The notes: generated from the sequence alone by a model not told the origin. A stretch of 6,122 nt of DNA from Bacillota bacterium (GCA_012510625.1 JAAZHP010000184.1:1-6122), one strand, 5' to 3'; shown: positions 1-5,853, counted from the stretch's first letter. Program-made: numbers and translations.

Positions 1-786
1 CCCGGCCAGCAGCTTTACCGCTTCCGCCGCCTGCCAGGCTGCAACAACCGCAGGAGTGAAGGAAGGATTGCCGAATTGTGTTTCCACTCCCCGGCCGGTT
101 CCCTGCTCATTCTGCCGGCCATAGATCGCGGCAAGAAGGGGCCGCCCCGGCCGGATGACCGCCACCTGGCCCATAAATCCGGCAATGGCGCCGTGCACCA
201 GGGGTATCTTCAACTTCTGGCAGGCCGCTTCCAGGGAAAACCGGGCCTGCAGGTTGTCGAGACAGTCAAGAACAACAGCGCAACCCTTTAGCAACCGGGG
301 CAAATTGCCGGAATCGCCGCGGCAGCGGTGGGCGGTTGCCTCCACGGCGCCGTTGATCTTCTCCACCCGCTGCGCCGCCGCAGCGGCTTTATCCAATGAA
401 AGCCCGCCTTCAAGTGCATAAAGCTGGCGGTTAAGGTTGGTTGAGTCAAAGGTGTCGCTGTCGATTACTGTAAGTTTTCCTACTCCGCAACGGGCCAGCA
501 GCTCCACGGCATAGCCGCCCAATCCGCCGGCGCCTACTACACCGGCGTGTGCCCGGAGCAGTTTGATCTGGCCGGCGATGCCTATCGTGCCCAGGTTGCG
601 CTGGTACCTGTCTGGAACTATTCCGGCCTCGAGAGCGGCGATCTCCAGTTCCCGGCGGGTCAGGCCCAGCCGGCCGGCCAGGGAAACGGTGTCTTCCAGC
701 GTAAGGTAGCGGTAATTTTCACCGGCCGGATTAACTCCACTGCGGGAAGACTGCCGCAATATTTCCAATATCTTCGGTGAGGTCAT
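1..786 (-). CDS. ThiF/MoeB/HesA-family adenylyltransferase (E1-like), 3' end missing
   Basis: The reading frame is open across the whole left edge, giving 262 residues with the C-terminus cut off. It is an E1-like enzyme of the type that adenylates the C-terminal glycine of ubiquitin-like sulfur carriers such as ThiS or MoaD. Visible motifs are the nucleotide loop GAGGLGG (residues 85-91), D109 in VIDSD, NLNRQ (117-121) with the conserved Arg, K133, and DCLDN (174-178) whose D177 should bind Mg-ATP. QAAEAVKLL near the edge matches the family's C-terminal helix. A 55-60 residue extension (LGLTRRELEIAALEAGIVP) precedes the usual RYxRN start of the fold. The zinc CxxC expected after the central strand is absent; the stretch reads RPGRPLLAAIYG. 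The ATG at 786 has GGAGG (794-798) seven bases upstream. Its role in thiamin, molybdopterin or another thio-pathway cannot be fixed because no carrier gene is visible. The spacer to rsfS suggests a separate unit. Confidence 0.9.
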   Translation of the reverse strand, partial: MTSPKILEILRQSSRSGVNPAGENYRYLTLEDTVSLAGRLGLTRRELEIAALEAGIVPDRYQRNLGTIGIAGQIKLLRAHAGVVGAGGLGGYAVELLARCGVGKLTVIDSDTFDSTNLNRQLYALEGGLSLDKAAAAAQRVEKINGAVEATAHRCRGDSGNLPRLLKGCAVVLDCLDNLQARFSLEAACQKLKIPLVHGAIAGFMGQVAVIRPGRPLLAAIYGRQNEQGTGRGVETQFGNPSFTPAVVAAWQAAEAVKLLAG

Positions 787-793
787 AATGCAT

Positions 794-798
794 CCTCC
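794..798 (-). promoter_or_regulatory. Ribosome binding site of the ThiF-like gene
   Basis: GGAGG on the minus strand sits 7 bases before the ATG at 786. No other in-frame start has comparable support, so this fixes the start of the ThiF-like protein. I see no convincing -35/-10 pair in the spacer. Confidence 0.8.
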
Positions 799-904
799 AA
801 AACAAGGCCAGCATCAGTGATTCGGACAGACGACAACATTCCAGCCTCTAACCTCTCAGCTCTAAATTCCATCATGCCCCCAACATTACCCAGCTTCATT
901 TTAC

Positions 905-943
905 AAATGGGACAAGAAGGTACGTCCCCATTGTCCCACATTT
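905..943. repeat. Palindromic repeat, copy 1 (GGGACAA...TTGTCCC hairpin with GTAC centre)
   Basis: The arms AAATGGGACAA (905-915) and TTGTCCCACATTT (931-943) pair through 11 bp with one bulged base. They enclose a 15-nt loop containing AAGGTACGTCCCC. The layout is that of a REP-like dispersed element; similar GGGACA/TGTCCC palindromes with a GTACC core occur, from memory, in clostridial and deltaproteobacterial genomes. On the minus strand it lies 46 bp after the rsfS stop and is followed by only a weak T-run, so it might slow or end transcription. That function is inference. Confidence 0.75.
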
Positions 944-947
944 CAAA

Positions 948-978
948 GTGAGACAGAAAGGTACTTCCCCGGTGTCAC
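948..978. repeat. Palindromic repeat, copy 2 (degenerate)
   Basis: This aligns with copy 1 at a constant offset of 41 bp. GACAGAAAGGTACTTCCCCGG matches GACAAGAAGGTACGTCCCCAT, including the AAGGTAC core and the CCCC run. The arms GTGAGACA (948-955) and TGTCAC (973-978) pair less perfectly than in copy 1. It ends 10 bp before the rsfS stop codon, so the two copies form a tandem pair just downstream of rsfS. Confidence 0.65.
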
Positions 979-988
979 CTCTCAACTG

Positions 989-1342
989 CTATATTTTAAC
1001 CAGGGGAGCCCTGCGCCAGAGCCTTTCCAGGTTGTAAAATTCCCTGGCTTCGGGCTGAAAAAGATGAATCATCAGGCCGCCATAATCAAGCACAACCCAC
1101 CATCCCTCCCGGTAGCCTTCCAGCCCCAGCAAGGGACAGCTCCGTTCTTTAAACTTTTCCATCAGGTAATCACAGATAGCCTGAACCTGGGCTCGCGTTC
1201 TACCGGTAGCAATCAAGAAGTAGTCGGCGATGATAGAAACCTTGCTGACTTCCAGCAAGGTAAGATCCTCCGCTTTTTTCTCCGCAGCCAGTTCCGCTGC
1301 CCATAGAGCCAGCTTTTGCGAGCCGCTTGCCGGTTCCGACAA
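989..1342 (-). CDS. rsfS: Ribosomal silencing factor RsfS
   Basis: RsfS (formerly YbeB/Iojap; YqeL in Bacillus) binds L14 on the 50S subunit and blocks joining of the 30S subunit, lowering translation under starvation. The 117-residue product matches the family length and carries the hallmarks SIIADYFLIATG (D40, Y41) and GWWVVLDYGGLMIHLF, including the conserved W-V-L-D-Y-G around residues 82-88. I chose the TTG at 1342 because an excellent AAGGAGGTG lies just upstream (1349-1357) and the protein then begins at the usual point before the first helix. An in-frame ATG at 1390 would overlap the LCP gene and add 16 unconserved residues. The LCP stop is 25 bp upstream, so co-transcription is very likely. 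The TAG stop is at 989-991. Confidence 0.96.
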   Translation of the reverse strand: MSEPASGSQKLALWAAELAAEKKAEDLTLLEVSKVSIIADYFLIATGRTRAQVQAICDYLMEKFKERSCPLLGLEGYREGWWVVLDYGGLMIHLFQPEAREFYNLERLWRRAPLVKI

Positions 1343-1348
1343 GCAGTT

Positions 1349-1357
1349 CACCTCCTT
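1349..1357 (-). promoter_or_regulatory. Strong ribosome binding site that sets the TTG start of rsfS
   Basis: AAGGAGGTG is nearly fully complementary to the 16S 3' end and sits in the gap between the LCP stop (1368) and the TTG at 1342. GGAGG lies about 9 bases from that TTG. No such site precedes the ATG at 1390. Confidence 0.85.
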
Positions 1358-1367
1358 AATAAAAAAG

Positions 1368-2579
1368 CTAGTGGTTGTTTCGATATTCACTATAGTTGCT
1401 GCCGATTATTACGGTTACATCAACCTCTGCCTCAGGGTCATACCGGTGCAGCATCGATGAGCCCGGGATGTAAAGGGCTACCGCCCTGGCCTTGTCGACA
1501 ATCTCGCCCAGAGCGATCACCTGCGATTCTTTGTAGTCAAAATGATCGGCGTTTCCTTTTCGAACAACCTGAAAACCCTCCTGCTCAAGCAGGGCGGCGA
1601 CTTCCGAGGCCAGGCCGTCAATGCCGCTGCCGTTTAGCACCTCTATTTTAACTTCGGAGGGGATCACGAGGTAGCCCTCATTTATCAATCGCACAATGTC
1701 CTCGAGTGATTCCTGATCAGGGACCCAGTAGAGACAGCCGTCAATGACCTCTTCTTTCCCCGGCAGGATCAGCGCTTTCATCCCGGCATACTCGTATTCT
1801 TCAAATTGCTCTCGCAATGCCGTCAATTCACGCCAGGAAAGGTCTGTTTCCAGAAAGGGTGACAATGTCTTAATCATCTTCGGCCAGTGCCATATCTTTT
1901 TGCTCTGCATTATATTCCAAAACTGGGCCAGAACCTGTTGCTGCCTGTTCAGCTGCTCCCAGGGCGGCTCCCGGTAATCCGCTGTCAGAAAGTAGCGGTA
2001 GAGTTCAAACCCGCTGAGGCGTCCGTTCTCCCGGGGCAGCAGAGAACCGGCACTTTCCCCTTCACCCAGAAGGGCGCCGCTTTCTACACCACCAAGATAA
2101 TCTCCCAGAACAATTATTCCCTGGTAATTGAGAGCCATGTAATGGTGCACCGCAATGCCAGTAAGCTCCTGTACCAGTTCAATAAAAGCAGGGGGCTCAA
2201 GGTGGCGGTAAGCCTGGCCCAGAGGTTCCGGACCGCGCTCTTCGGTTTCAATCAGGGTATTTCCGGGAATGTAAAGCAGGCTGATCGACCGGTTGAGGGT
2301 ATGGTGATGAACTAAAAGCATCCTCTCCACGTAAGGATTTGCTCCCCAGTAATCTATCCCGTAGAGAATGTAAACCCGCTCATCGCCGCCCCTCTGCAAG
2401 CGCAAGGCCTGGGCCCAGTCGGCATCGTTATGCATGGAATTAAAAATCGTAATGAGGTTGACAGAGAAAACTACCGCCAGGATTAACAGCATCAGCGCAA
2501 TGAGGAAAAAGAGCATTTTGCGCTTGCGTTTTGATGTCTTTTTTGGCTTCTGCAGCAGGTATGACCTGCTGTAGTGCAT
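1368..2579 (-). CDS. LCP-family-like membrane protein with C-terminal LytR_C domain, degenerate active site
   Basis: The 403-residue product has a basic cytoplasmic head (residues 10-21, KPKKTSKRKRK), one membrane segment (about 23-46) and a large outer part. Residues 69-240 resemble the LytR-CpsA-Psr fold, which in active members moves teichoic acid or other glycopolymers from undecaprenyl phosphate onto peptidoglycan. YGID (73-76), HYMALNYQGIIVLGDYLGGVE and NRQQQ fit the fold. Residues from about 305 to 395 match LytR_C, starting KIEVLNGSG. The signature residues are lost: the usual RxDTMMLV reads VERMLLV (84-90), SIPRDT reads YIPGNT (103-108), and the Arg-rich AYVRxR strand reads LYRYFLTAD. 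It may therefore be a non-catalytic homologue. The ATG at 2579 has GGAGG (2587-2591) seven bases upstream, inside the end of yqeK; the gap is 3 bp, so translation is probably coupled. Confidence 0.85.
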   Translation of the reverse strand: MHYSRSYLLQKPKKTSKRKRKMLFFLIALMLLILAVVFSVNLITIFNSMHNDADWAQALRLQRGGDERVYILYGIDYWGANPYVERMLLVHHHTLNRSISLLYIPGNTLIETEERGPEPLGQAYRHLEPPAFIELVQELTGIAVHHYMALNYQGIIVLGDYLGGVESGALLGEGESAGSLLPRENGRLSGFELYRYFLTADYREPPWEQLNRQQQVLAQFWNIMQSKKIWHWPKMIKTLSPFLETDLSWRELTALREQFEEYEYAGMKALILPGKEEVIDGCLYWVPDQESLEDIVRLINEGYLVIPSEVKIEVLNGSGIDGLASEVAALLEQEGFQVVRKGNADHFDYKESQVIALGEIVDKARAVALYIPGSSMLHRYDPEAEVDVTVIIGSNYSEYRNNH

Positions 2580-2582
2580 CTT

Positions 2583-3161
2583 CTAGCCTCCGTTCTCTCT
2601 TAAGCTGGCCAGCAAACTGTTGCGAAAGTAAATTGAACGGGGATGGAGCAGCAGCCCCCTCCTGATTACCGACTGGATCGTCTGATCCACTGCGGCCAGG
2701 AGAGCAGCATCAAGACATGTAAAGGCTATTTCCCTTAACTTCTCCACCCCGTCAAAATCCCGCTCCGGCTCAATTAAATCAGCCAGGTAGAGAACCTTCT
2801 CCAGCAGCGACATCTTCTCGCGCCCGGTGGTATGATAGGCCACGGCCTTAAGCACCGCGGGGTCAGTCAATCCCAACTCATGCTGCAGCAGGGCTGCACC
2901 CACCGGTGCATGCAGCAGCCGTTTTTCCGCCAGGGTGATCCGGTCCAGGCGCAGACCCAGCAGTTCTGCTTTTTGACACAATTCCTCCCGTGTATATGCT
3001 TTTCCATAGTCGTGGAGCAGCCCGGCCAGGTAGGCCCGCTGCCTGTCCCCCCTGTAGCGGACGGCAAGAGCGGCGGCTGTTTCAGCCACACCCACTGAAT
3101 GCCGGTAGAGCCTATCGCCGAGGTGCCCCTTCATTAATCTCTCGTAGGCTTCTCTTTCCAT
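2583..3161 (-). CDS. yqeK: YqeK-type HD-domain hydrolase (bis(5'-nucleosyl)-tetraphosphatase, symmetrical)
   Basis: YqeK proteins cleave diadenosine tetraphosphate symmetrically to two ADP with a metal held by an HD domain. The 192-residue product is of normal length and keeps all expected ligands: H21 (YRHSVGV), the H50-D51 pair (LLHDYGK), H84 (LLHAPVG), H110 (AYHTTG) and D128 (YLADLIEP). It sits two genes after nadD, its usual partner, and only 3 bp before the LCP-like gene. The ATG at 3161 is bounded by an in-frame TAA two codons upstream, so no longer form is possible. The ribosome binding site is weak (GCGGGAAAT), in contrast to its neighbours, which suggests modest translation. A second in-frame ATG at residue 10 is possible but would cut into the first helix. 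Confidence 0.95.
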   Translation of the reverse strand: MEREAYERLMKGHLGDRLYRHSVGVAETAAALAVRYRGDRQRAYLAGLLHDYGKAYTREELCQKAELLGLRLDRITLAEKRLLHAPVGAALLQHELGLTDPAVLKAVAYHTTGREKMSLLEKVLYLADLIEPERDFDGVEKLREIAFTCLDAALLAAVDQTIQSVIRRGLLLHPRSIYFRNSLLASLRENGG

Positions 3162-3219
3162 GCATTATTTCCCGCATCAGCAAATACACTGCTTTATTTA
3201 GGCCTGATTCGACTATCCG

Positions 3220-3248
3220 GAAAATTGCGTCATTTAAAAACGCTTTTC
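3220..3248 (-). other. Imperfect hairpin between the RRM gene and yqeK
   Basis: On the minus strand GAAAAGCGT and ACGCAATTTTC pair as a 9-bp stem with a two-base bulge around a 9-nt loop. No T-run follows, so it does not look like a terminator. It is the only structure I see in the 98-bp gap 3162-3259, where I find no convincing promoter. Read-through from the RRM gene into yqeK is the simplest view. Confidence 0.3.
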
Positions 3249-3259
3249 TAGGCCGGCCC

Positions 3260-3514
3260 TCAGGATTCCTCCCTGGGCTTCGCCTCGTTCACCACAATTT
3301 TTCTACCGTCCAGATCGGCGCCGTTTGTCTTTTCCATGATCTCTTCCATCTCGTCTTCATTTACCTCGACAAACCCGTACCCCCTGGAACGGCCGGTGGA
3401 TCTTTCAGTAATAATCCGGCAACCCAGCACCTGGCCGTACTGTGCGAAAAATTCCTCCAGCTGGCTTTCGGTGGTGCTCCAGGGAATATTCCCCACATAC
3501 AGCGTTTTTACCAT
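3260..3514 (-). CDS. Single-RRM RNA-binding protein
   Basis: The 84-residue product is one RNA recognition motif and little else. RNP2 is LYVGNI (residues 5-10) and RNP1 is RGYGFVEV (44-51), with the aromatic residues Y6, Y46 and F48 that stack on RNA bases. The E-rich helix (about 53-62) and the final strand GRKIVVNEAKP complete the fold, and a short acidic tail follows. This is the small bacterial RRM type best known from cyanobacteria and scattered through other phyla; it probably binds single-stranded RNA, but its targets are unknown. The ATG at 3514 follows GGAGGTGA; an ATG 16 codons upstream (3562) lacks such a site and adds unconserved residues. It lies 49 bp after nadD and 98 bp before yqeK, looser spacing than the rest of the cluster, which suggests a later insertion. 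Confidence 0.93.
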   Translation of the reverse strand: MVKTLYVGNIPWSTTESQLEEFFAQYGQVLGCRIITERSTGRSRGYGFVEVNEDEMEEIMEKTNGADLDGRKIVVNEAKPREES

Positions 3515-3535
3515 TAAGCTGTCACCTCCATAAAT

Positions 3536-3563
3536 ATTATAACCTATTTCCACAGTTAACAAA
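3536..3563 (-). promoter_or_regulatory. Candidate sigma-A promoter for the RRM gene
   Basis: A perfect TATAAT lies at 3541-3536 on the minus strand. Upstream is either TTTGTT (3563-3558, 16-bp spacer) or TTGTTA (3562-3557, 15-bp spacer). Both -35 matches are imperfect and the spacers are short. The region is the most AT-rich stretch between genes. Transcription from here would start very near the ribosome binding site, leaving a leader of roughly 15-20 nt. Confidence 0.45.
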
Positions 3564-4208
3564 CTATTTTTTATAAAGGCCGTGTTTTTTAATGTACTGC
3601 TCCACCGGTTCAGGAGTGAGGTACTTAATCGTCTTCCCCAGGGCCGCCCGCTTGCGGATGAATGTGGATGATATTGCCAAGGCCGGTATCTCGAGCAGAT
3701 GAATCTTTGTGCGCAGTTCCGGAGAAAGCTTCCCAGTTATTTCACCGAGTTTGTTTAATGGATATTCCGGGCGCGACACGGCGATAAATGTGCAGAGCCT
3801 GAGCAGGTCCGCATAATCTTTCCACGTGAGAATGTCCAGGATGGCATCGGCCCCGGTGATAAAGAAAAGATTTGTGCCCGGAGCGCAGCGGGTGGAAAAA
3901 TAGCGGAGTGTATCGATGGTGTATGAAGGCTCTTCTTTATCCACCTCCACCCGGGAAACGACAAATGAGGGATTGGACATTACTGCGAGGGTGGTCATGA
4001 GGTAGCGGTGCTCCGCCGGCGTCACCTGCTTTTTCTCTTTATGCGGCGGCAGCCCGGCGGGAATGAAAATTACGTAATCGAGGAGAAACTGCTGTCTCGC
4101 TTCTTCGGCTGTGACCAGGTGCCCCATGTGTATGGGGTCAAAAGTGCCGCCCATAAGGCCGATGTTAAGCGGGCCGGGTTTATGGTTGGGTGGTAACGGC
4201 AAAAGCAT
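3564..4208 (-). CDS. nadD: Nicotinate-nucleotide adenylyltransferase
   Basis: NadD joins nicotinate mononucleotide and ATP to give deamido-NAD, the penultimate step of NAD synthesis, in the cytoplasm. The 214-residue product has the nucleotidyltransferase motif GGTFDPIHMGHL (residues 20-31, with H27 and H30 as the HxGH pair), PPHK (54-57), SYTIDTL (95-101), LFFITGADAI (114-123) and the C-terminal ISSTFIR (179-185). Length is slightly above the usual 190-210 because about 14 residues precede the first strand. The ATG at 4208 lies 8 bp after the obg stop, but the GGGAG there is only 3 bases from it. A TTG two codons further on (4202) has an 8-base spacing and may be the real start; the protein hardly changes. 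Close spacing suggests co-transcription with obg. Confidence 0.97.
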   Translation of the reverse strand: MLLPLPPNHKPGPLNIGLMGGTFDPIHMGHLVTAEEARQQFLLDYVIFIPAGLPPHKEKKQVTPAEHRYLMTTLAVMSNPSFVVSRVEVDKEEPSYTIDTLRYFSTRCAPGTNLFFITGADAILDILTWKDYADLLRLCTFIAVSRPEYPLNKLGEITGKLSPELRTKIHLLEIPALAISSTFIRKRAALGKTIKYLTPEPVEQYIKKHGLYKK

Positions 4209-4216
4209 ATACTCCC

Positions 4217-5509
4217 TTATGTATCAAAGTAAAATTCTTCTTCGCCGATGCAAACCGTATCTCCTGCTTTTGCCCCCATTCTTTTTAATTCCTCCTCCAG
4301 TCCGCAGCGCCGGCAGTAGCGCTGAAAGCGCTGCAAAGACTCTTCATTGCTAAAATCGATTCGCGCCGCGGTTCTTTCAATGCGGGCGCCGCGAACCAGG
4401 TAGGTGTCGCCAATCTTCTCCACTGTAAAAGCGGCGCTCTCCCGGGCCGGAGATGCCGGCCGGATTACTTTTTCCTCCACTTCAACTGCAGCCCGGGGCA
4501 GCGCTTTAAGGCGCGACAGCTCTGCGGCGAGACGGCGGAGAAGCTCCTTCACACCGGCGCCGGTTGCCGCAGAGATGCCAAAAAGCTCCGGCGGTTTTCC
4601 CTCCCTCTCTTCAACGGCGCGCCGCAAGCGGGACAGGTTTTCATCCGTCCCGGTAAGATCAATCTTGTTGCCGGCAATCATGCGGGGATAACGGGCCAGC
4701 CGGGCGCTGTAAAGTTCAAGTTCCCTGGTGAGCTGGAAATAGGCTTCCACCGGATCCGGCTGTGCCACGGGTGAAAGATCAATGATCAGCAGCAGCAGCA
4801 GGTTACGCTCAACGTGCCTTAAGAAGCGGTGGCCCAGCCCTGCACCGCGATGCGCGCCGGCGATCAGCCCCGGCAAGTCGGCAACGACAAAGCTTTCTCC
4901 TTCCTCTGTTTCCACTATGCCGAGCTGGGGGGCCAGCGTGGTAAAGGGGTAGTCGGCCACTTTAGGCCTGGCGGCGGAGATGCGCCCCAGCAGTGTTGAC
5001 TTGCCGGCGTTGGGAAAACCGACCAGTCCAACCTGCGCCAGCAGCTTCAACTCAAGGTATATTTTGCGCTCTTCACCCGGCAGCCCTTTCTCGGCATGGC
5101 GGGGCGCCTGGTGTCTCGAGCTGACAAAACGGCTGTTCCCGCGGCCGCCCGCTCCGCCCGCAGCCACCTTTACCCTTTGCCCCGGGGCGGTAAGATCAGC
5201 CAGCAAACAGCCCTGCTCGTCCCGGACCAGGGTGCCCGGGGGCACCGGGATCATCAGGTCTGCACCGCGCCGGCCATGACGGTTTTTTGGGCCCCCGTTT
5301 GCCCCGTTGGCGGCCCGCCTGCGCCGCCGGTAGCGCAAGTCAAGAAAGCTCTGCTTGGAGGGGTCGGCGATCAAGTAGACGCTTCCCCCGTCACCGCCGT
5401 CACCGCCGTCAGGGCCGCCCCTGGGAACATATTTTTCGCGGCGGAAAGAGACCGCGCCGCTGCCGCCTCTGCCGCCGCTCACTTCAAGCCATATTTCATC
5501 AACAAAGAT
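4217..5509 (-). CDS. obg: Obg GTPase (50S assembly / stress GTPase), probable ATC start
   Basis: Obg is an essential slow-cycling GTPase that binds the 50S subunit and (p)ppGpp. With the start given here the product has 430 residues, close to B. subtilis Obg. The glycine-rich Obg fold spans 1-158 (SFRREKYVPRGGPDGGDGG). The G domain follows, with GFPNAGKST (164-172), TT (190-191), DLPG (211-214), NKID (281-284) and SAAT (313-316). An OCT domain (about 360-428) ends the protein. The frame reads F-V-D-E-I-W-L-E-V upstream of the first conventional start, a GTG at 5482. That matches the conserved MFVD opening of Obg proteins. The codon before F is ATC (5509-5507), and an in-frame TGA at 5527-5525 excludes any earlier ATG, GTG or TTG. 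A GGGAG site precedes the ATC. Starting at GTG 5482 would give 421 residues, lose the first beta strand and lack a ribosome binding site. Confidence 0.93.
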   Translation of the reverse strand: MFVDEIWLEVSGGRGGSGAVSFRREKYVPRGGPDGGDGGDGGSVYLIADPSKQSFLDLRYRRRRRAANGANGGPKNRHGRRGADLMIPVPPGTLVRDEQGCLLADLTAPGQRVKVAAGGAGGRGNSRFVSSRHQAPRHAEKGLPGEERKIYLELKLLAQVGLVGFPNAGKSTLLGRISAARPKVADYPFTTLAPQLGIVETEEGESFVVADLPGLIAGAHRGAGLGHRFLRHVERNLLLLLIIDLSPVAQPDPVEAYFQLTRELELYSARLARYPRMIAGNKIDLTGTDENLSRLRRAVEEREGKPPELFGISAATGAGVKELLRRLAAELSRLKALPRAAVEVEEKVIRPASPARESAAFTVEKIGDTYLVRGARIERTAARIDFSNEESLQRFQRYCRRCGLEEELKRMGAKAGDTVCIGEEEFYFDT

Positions 5510-5519
5510 AAGGCACCGG

Positions 5520-5524
5520 CTCCC
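5520..5524 (-). promoter_or_regulatory. Likely ribosome binding site of obg
   Basis: GGGAG (within GTGAGGGAGC) lies 10 bases before the ATC at 5509 and about 37 bases before the GTG at 5482. It therefore supports initiation near the conserved MFVD-like N-terminus rather than at the internal GTG. The spacing is slightly longer than optimal. Confidence 0.55.
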
Positions 5525-5556
5525 TCACATTAAGCTCATTTATTATCCCCAAAAAG

Positions 5557-5581
5557 AAAAACCGGGGAGCCCCCGGTTTTT
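5557..5581 (-). terminator. Rho-independent terminator between rpmA and obg
   Basis: On the minus strand AAAAACCGGGG, loop GCT and CCCCGGTTTTT form an 11-bp stem, six of them G-C, followed by C and a further TTTTT. The first stem base is the last position of the rpmA stop codon. It should end most rpmA transcripts, so obg transcription depends on read-through or a promoter in the 47 bp before its start. I see only a weak GATAAT there, without a -35. Confidence 0.88.
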
Positions 5582-5853
5582 TAAACAACCGCTTCGCTGT
5601 CCAGCGGGTAAACACTGACCTGTTTCCTGGCCCGGTTATCGTATTCATAAACCACTTTTCCGCCGGCCAGGGCAAAGAGGGTATCATCCTTGCCCTTGCC
5701 CACGTTGACACCGGGATGAATGCGGCTGCCCCTCTGGCGGACCAGGATGCTGCCCGCCTTAACCAGCTGGCCGCCGTATCGTTTTACACCGAGACGCTTG
5801 GCCTTGCTGTCACGGCCGTTGCGTGAACTGCCTCCACCTTTTTTATGCGCCAT
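5581..5853 (-). CDS. rpmA: Ribosomal protein bL27
   Basis: bL27 lies on the 50S subunit next to the peptidyl transferase centre, and its flexible N-terminus reaches toward the tRNA acceptor ends. The 90-residue product is clearly L27: AHKKGGGSSRNGRDSKAKRLG (residues 2-22, here written as the conserved head), then GSILVRQRG and HPGVNVGKGKDDTLFAL. It begins directly with M-A-H-K-K. Most Firmicutes L27 precursors instead carry a short LxxxNLQxFA-like leader removed by the Prp protease; none is encoded here and no prp gene lies in the 269 bp upstream. The ATG at 5853 follows GGGGAGG at 5861-5867, seven bases away. The usual partner rplU is not in the window and may lie beyond the right edge. Confidence 0.98.
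   Translation of the reverse strand: MAHKKGGGSSRNGRDSKAKRLGVKRYGGQLVKAGSILVRQRGSRIHPGVNVGKGKDDTLFALAGGKVVYEYDNRARKQVSVYPLDSEAVV

Noticed and set aside
76..780. Three plus-strand open frames at the left edge
   Set aside because: The minus strand is open throughout and encodes all E1-like adenylation motifs, so these are shadows.
1887..2315. 142-codon plus-strand open frame opposite the LCP gene
   Set aside because: It has no recognisable domain and no ribosome binding site, and it lies fully antisense to a frame with a clear signal anchor and LytR_C domain.
3251..3258. GGCCGGCC palindrome just after the RRM gene
   Set aside because: An isolated 8-bp GC palindrome is expected by chance at this base composition, and it has no T-run to act as a terminator.
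2990..3517. 175-codon plus-strand open frame spanning the yqeK start and the RRM gene
   Set aside because: It crosses two well-supported minus-strand genes and their gap, and shows no motif.
4784..4799. Short CAG/CTG trinucleotide run inside obg
   Set aside because: It encodes the leucine-rich strand before IID in the G domain, a normal part of Obg, and is too short to suggest an unstable repeat.
4980..5533. Long plus-strand open frames opposite obg (up to 145 codons)
   Set aside because: They are antisense shadows of the GC-rich, glycine-coding Obg N-terminus. The composition is Ala/Pro/Arg-rich with no motif, while the minus strand is an unmistakable Obg.
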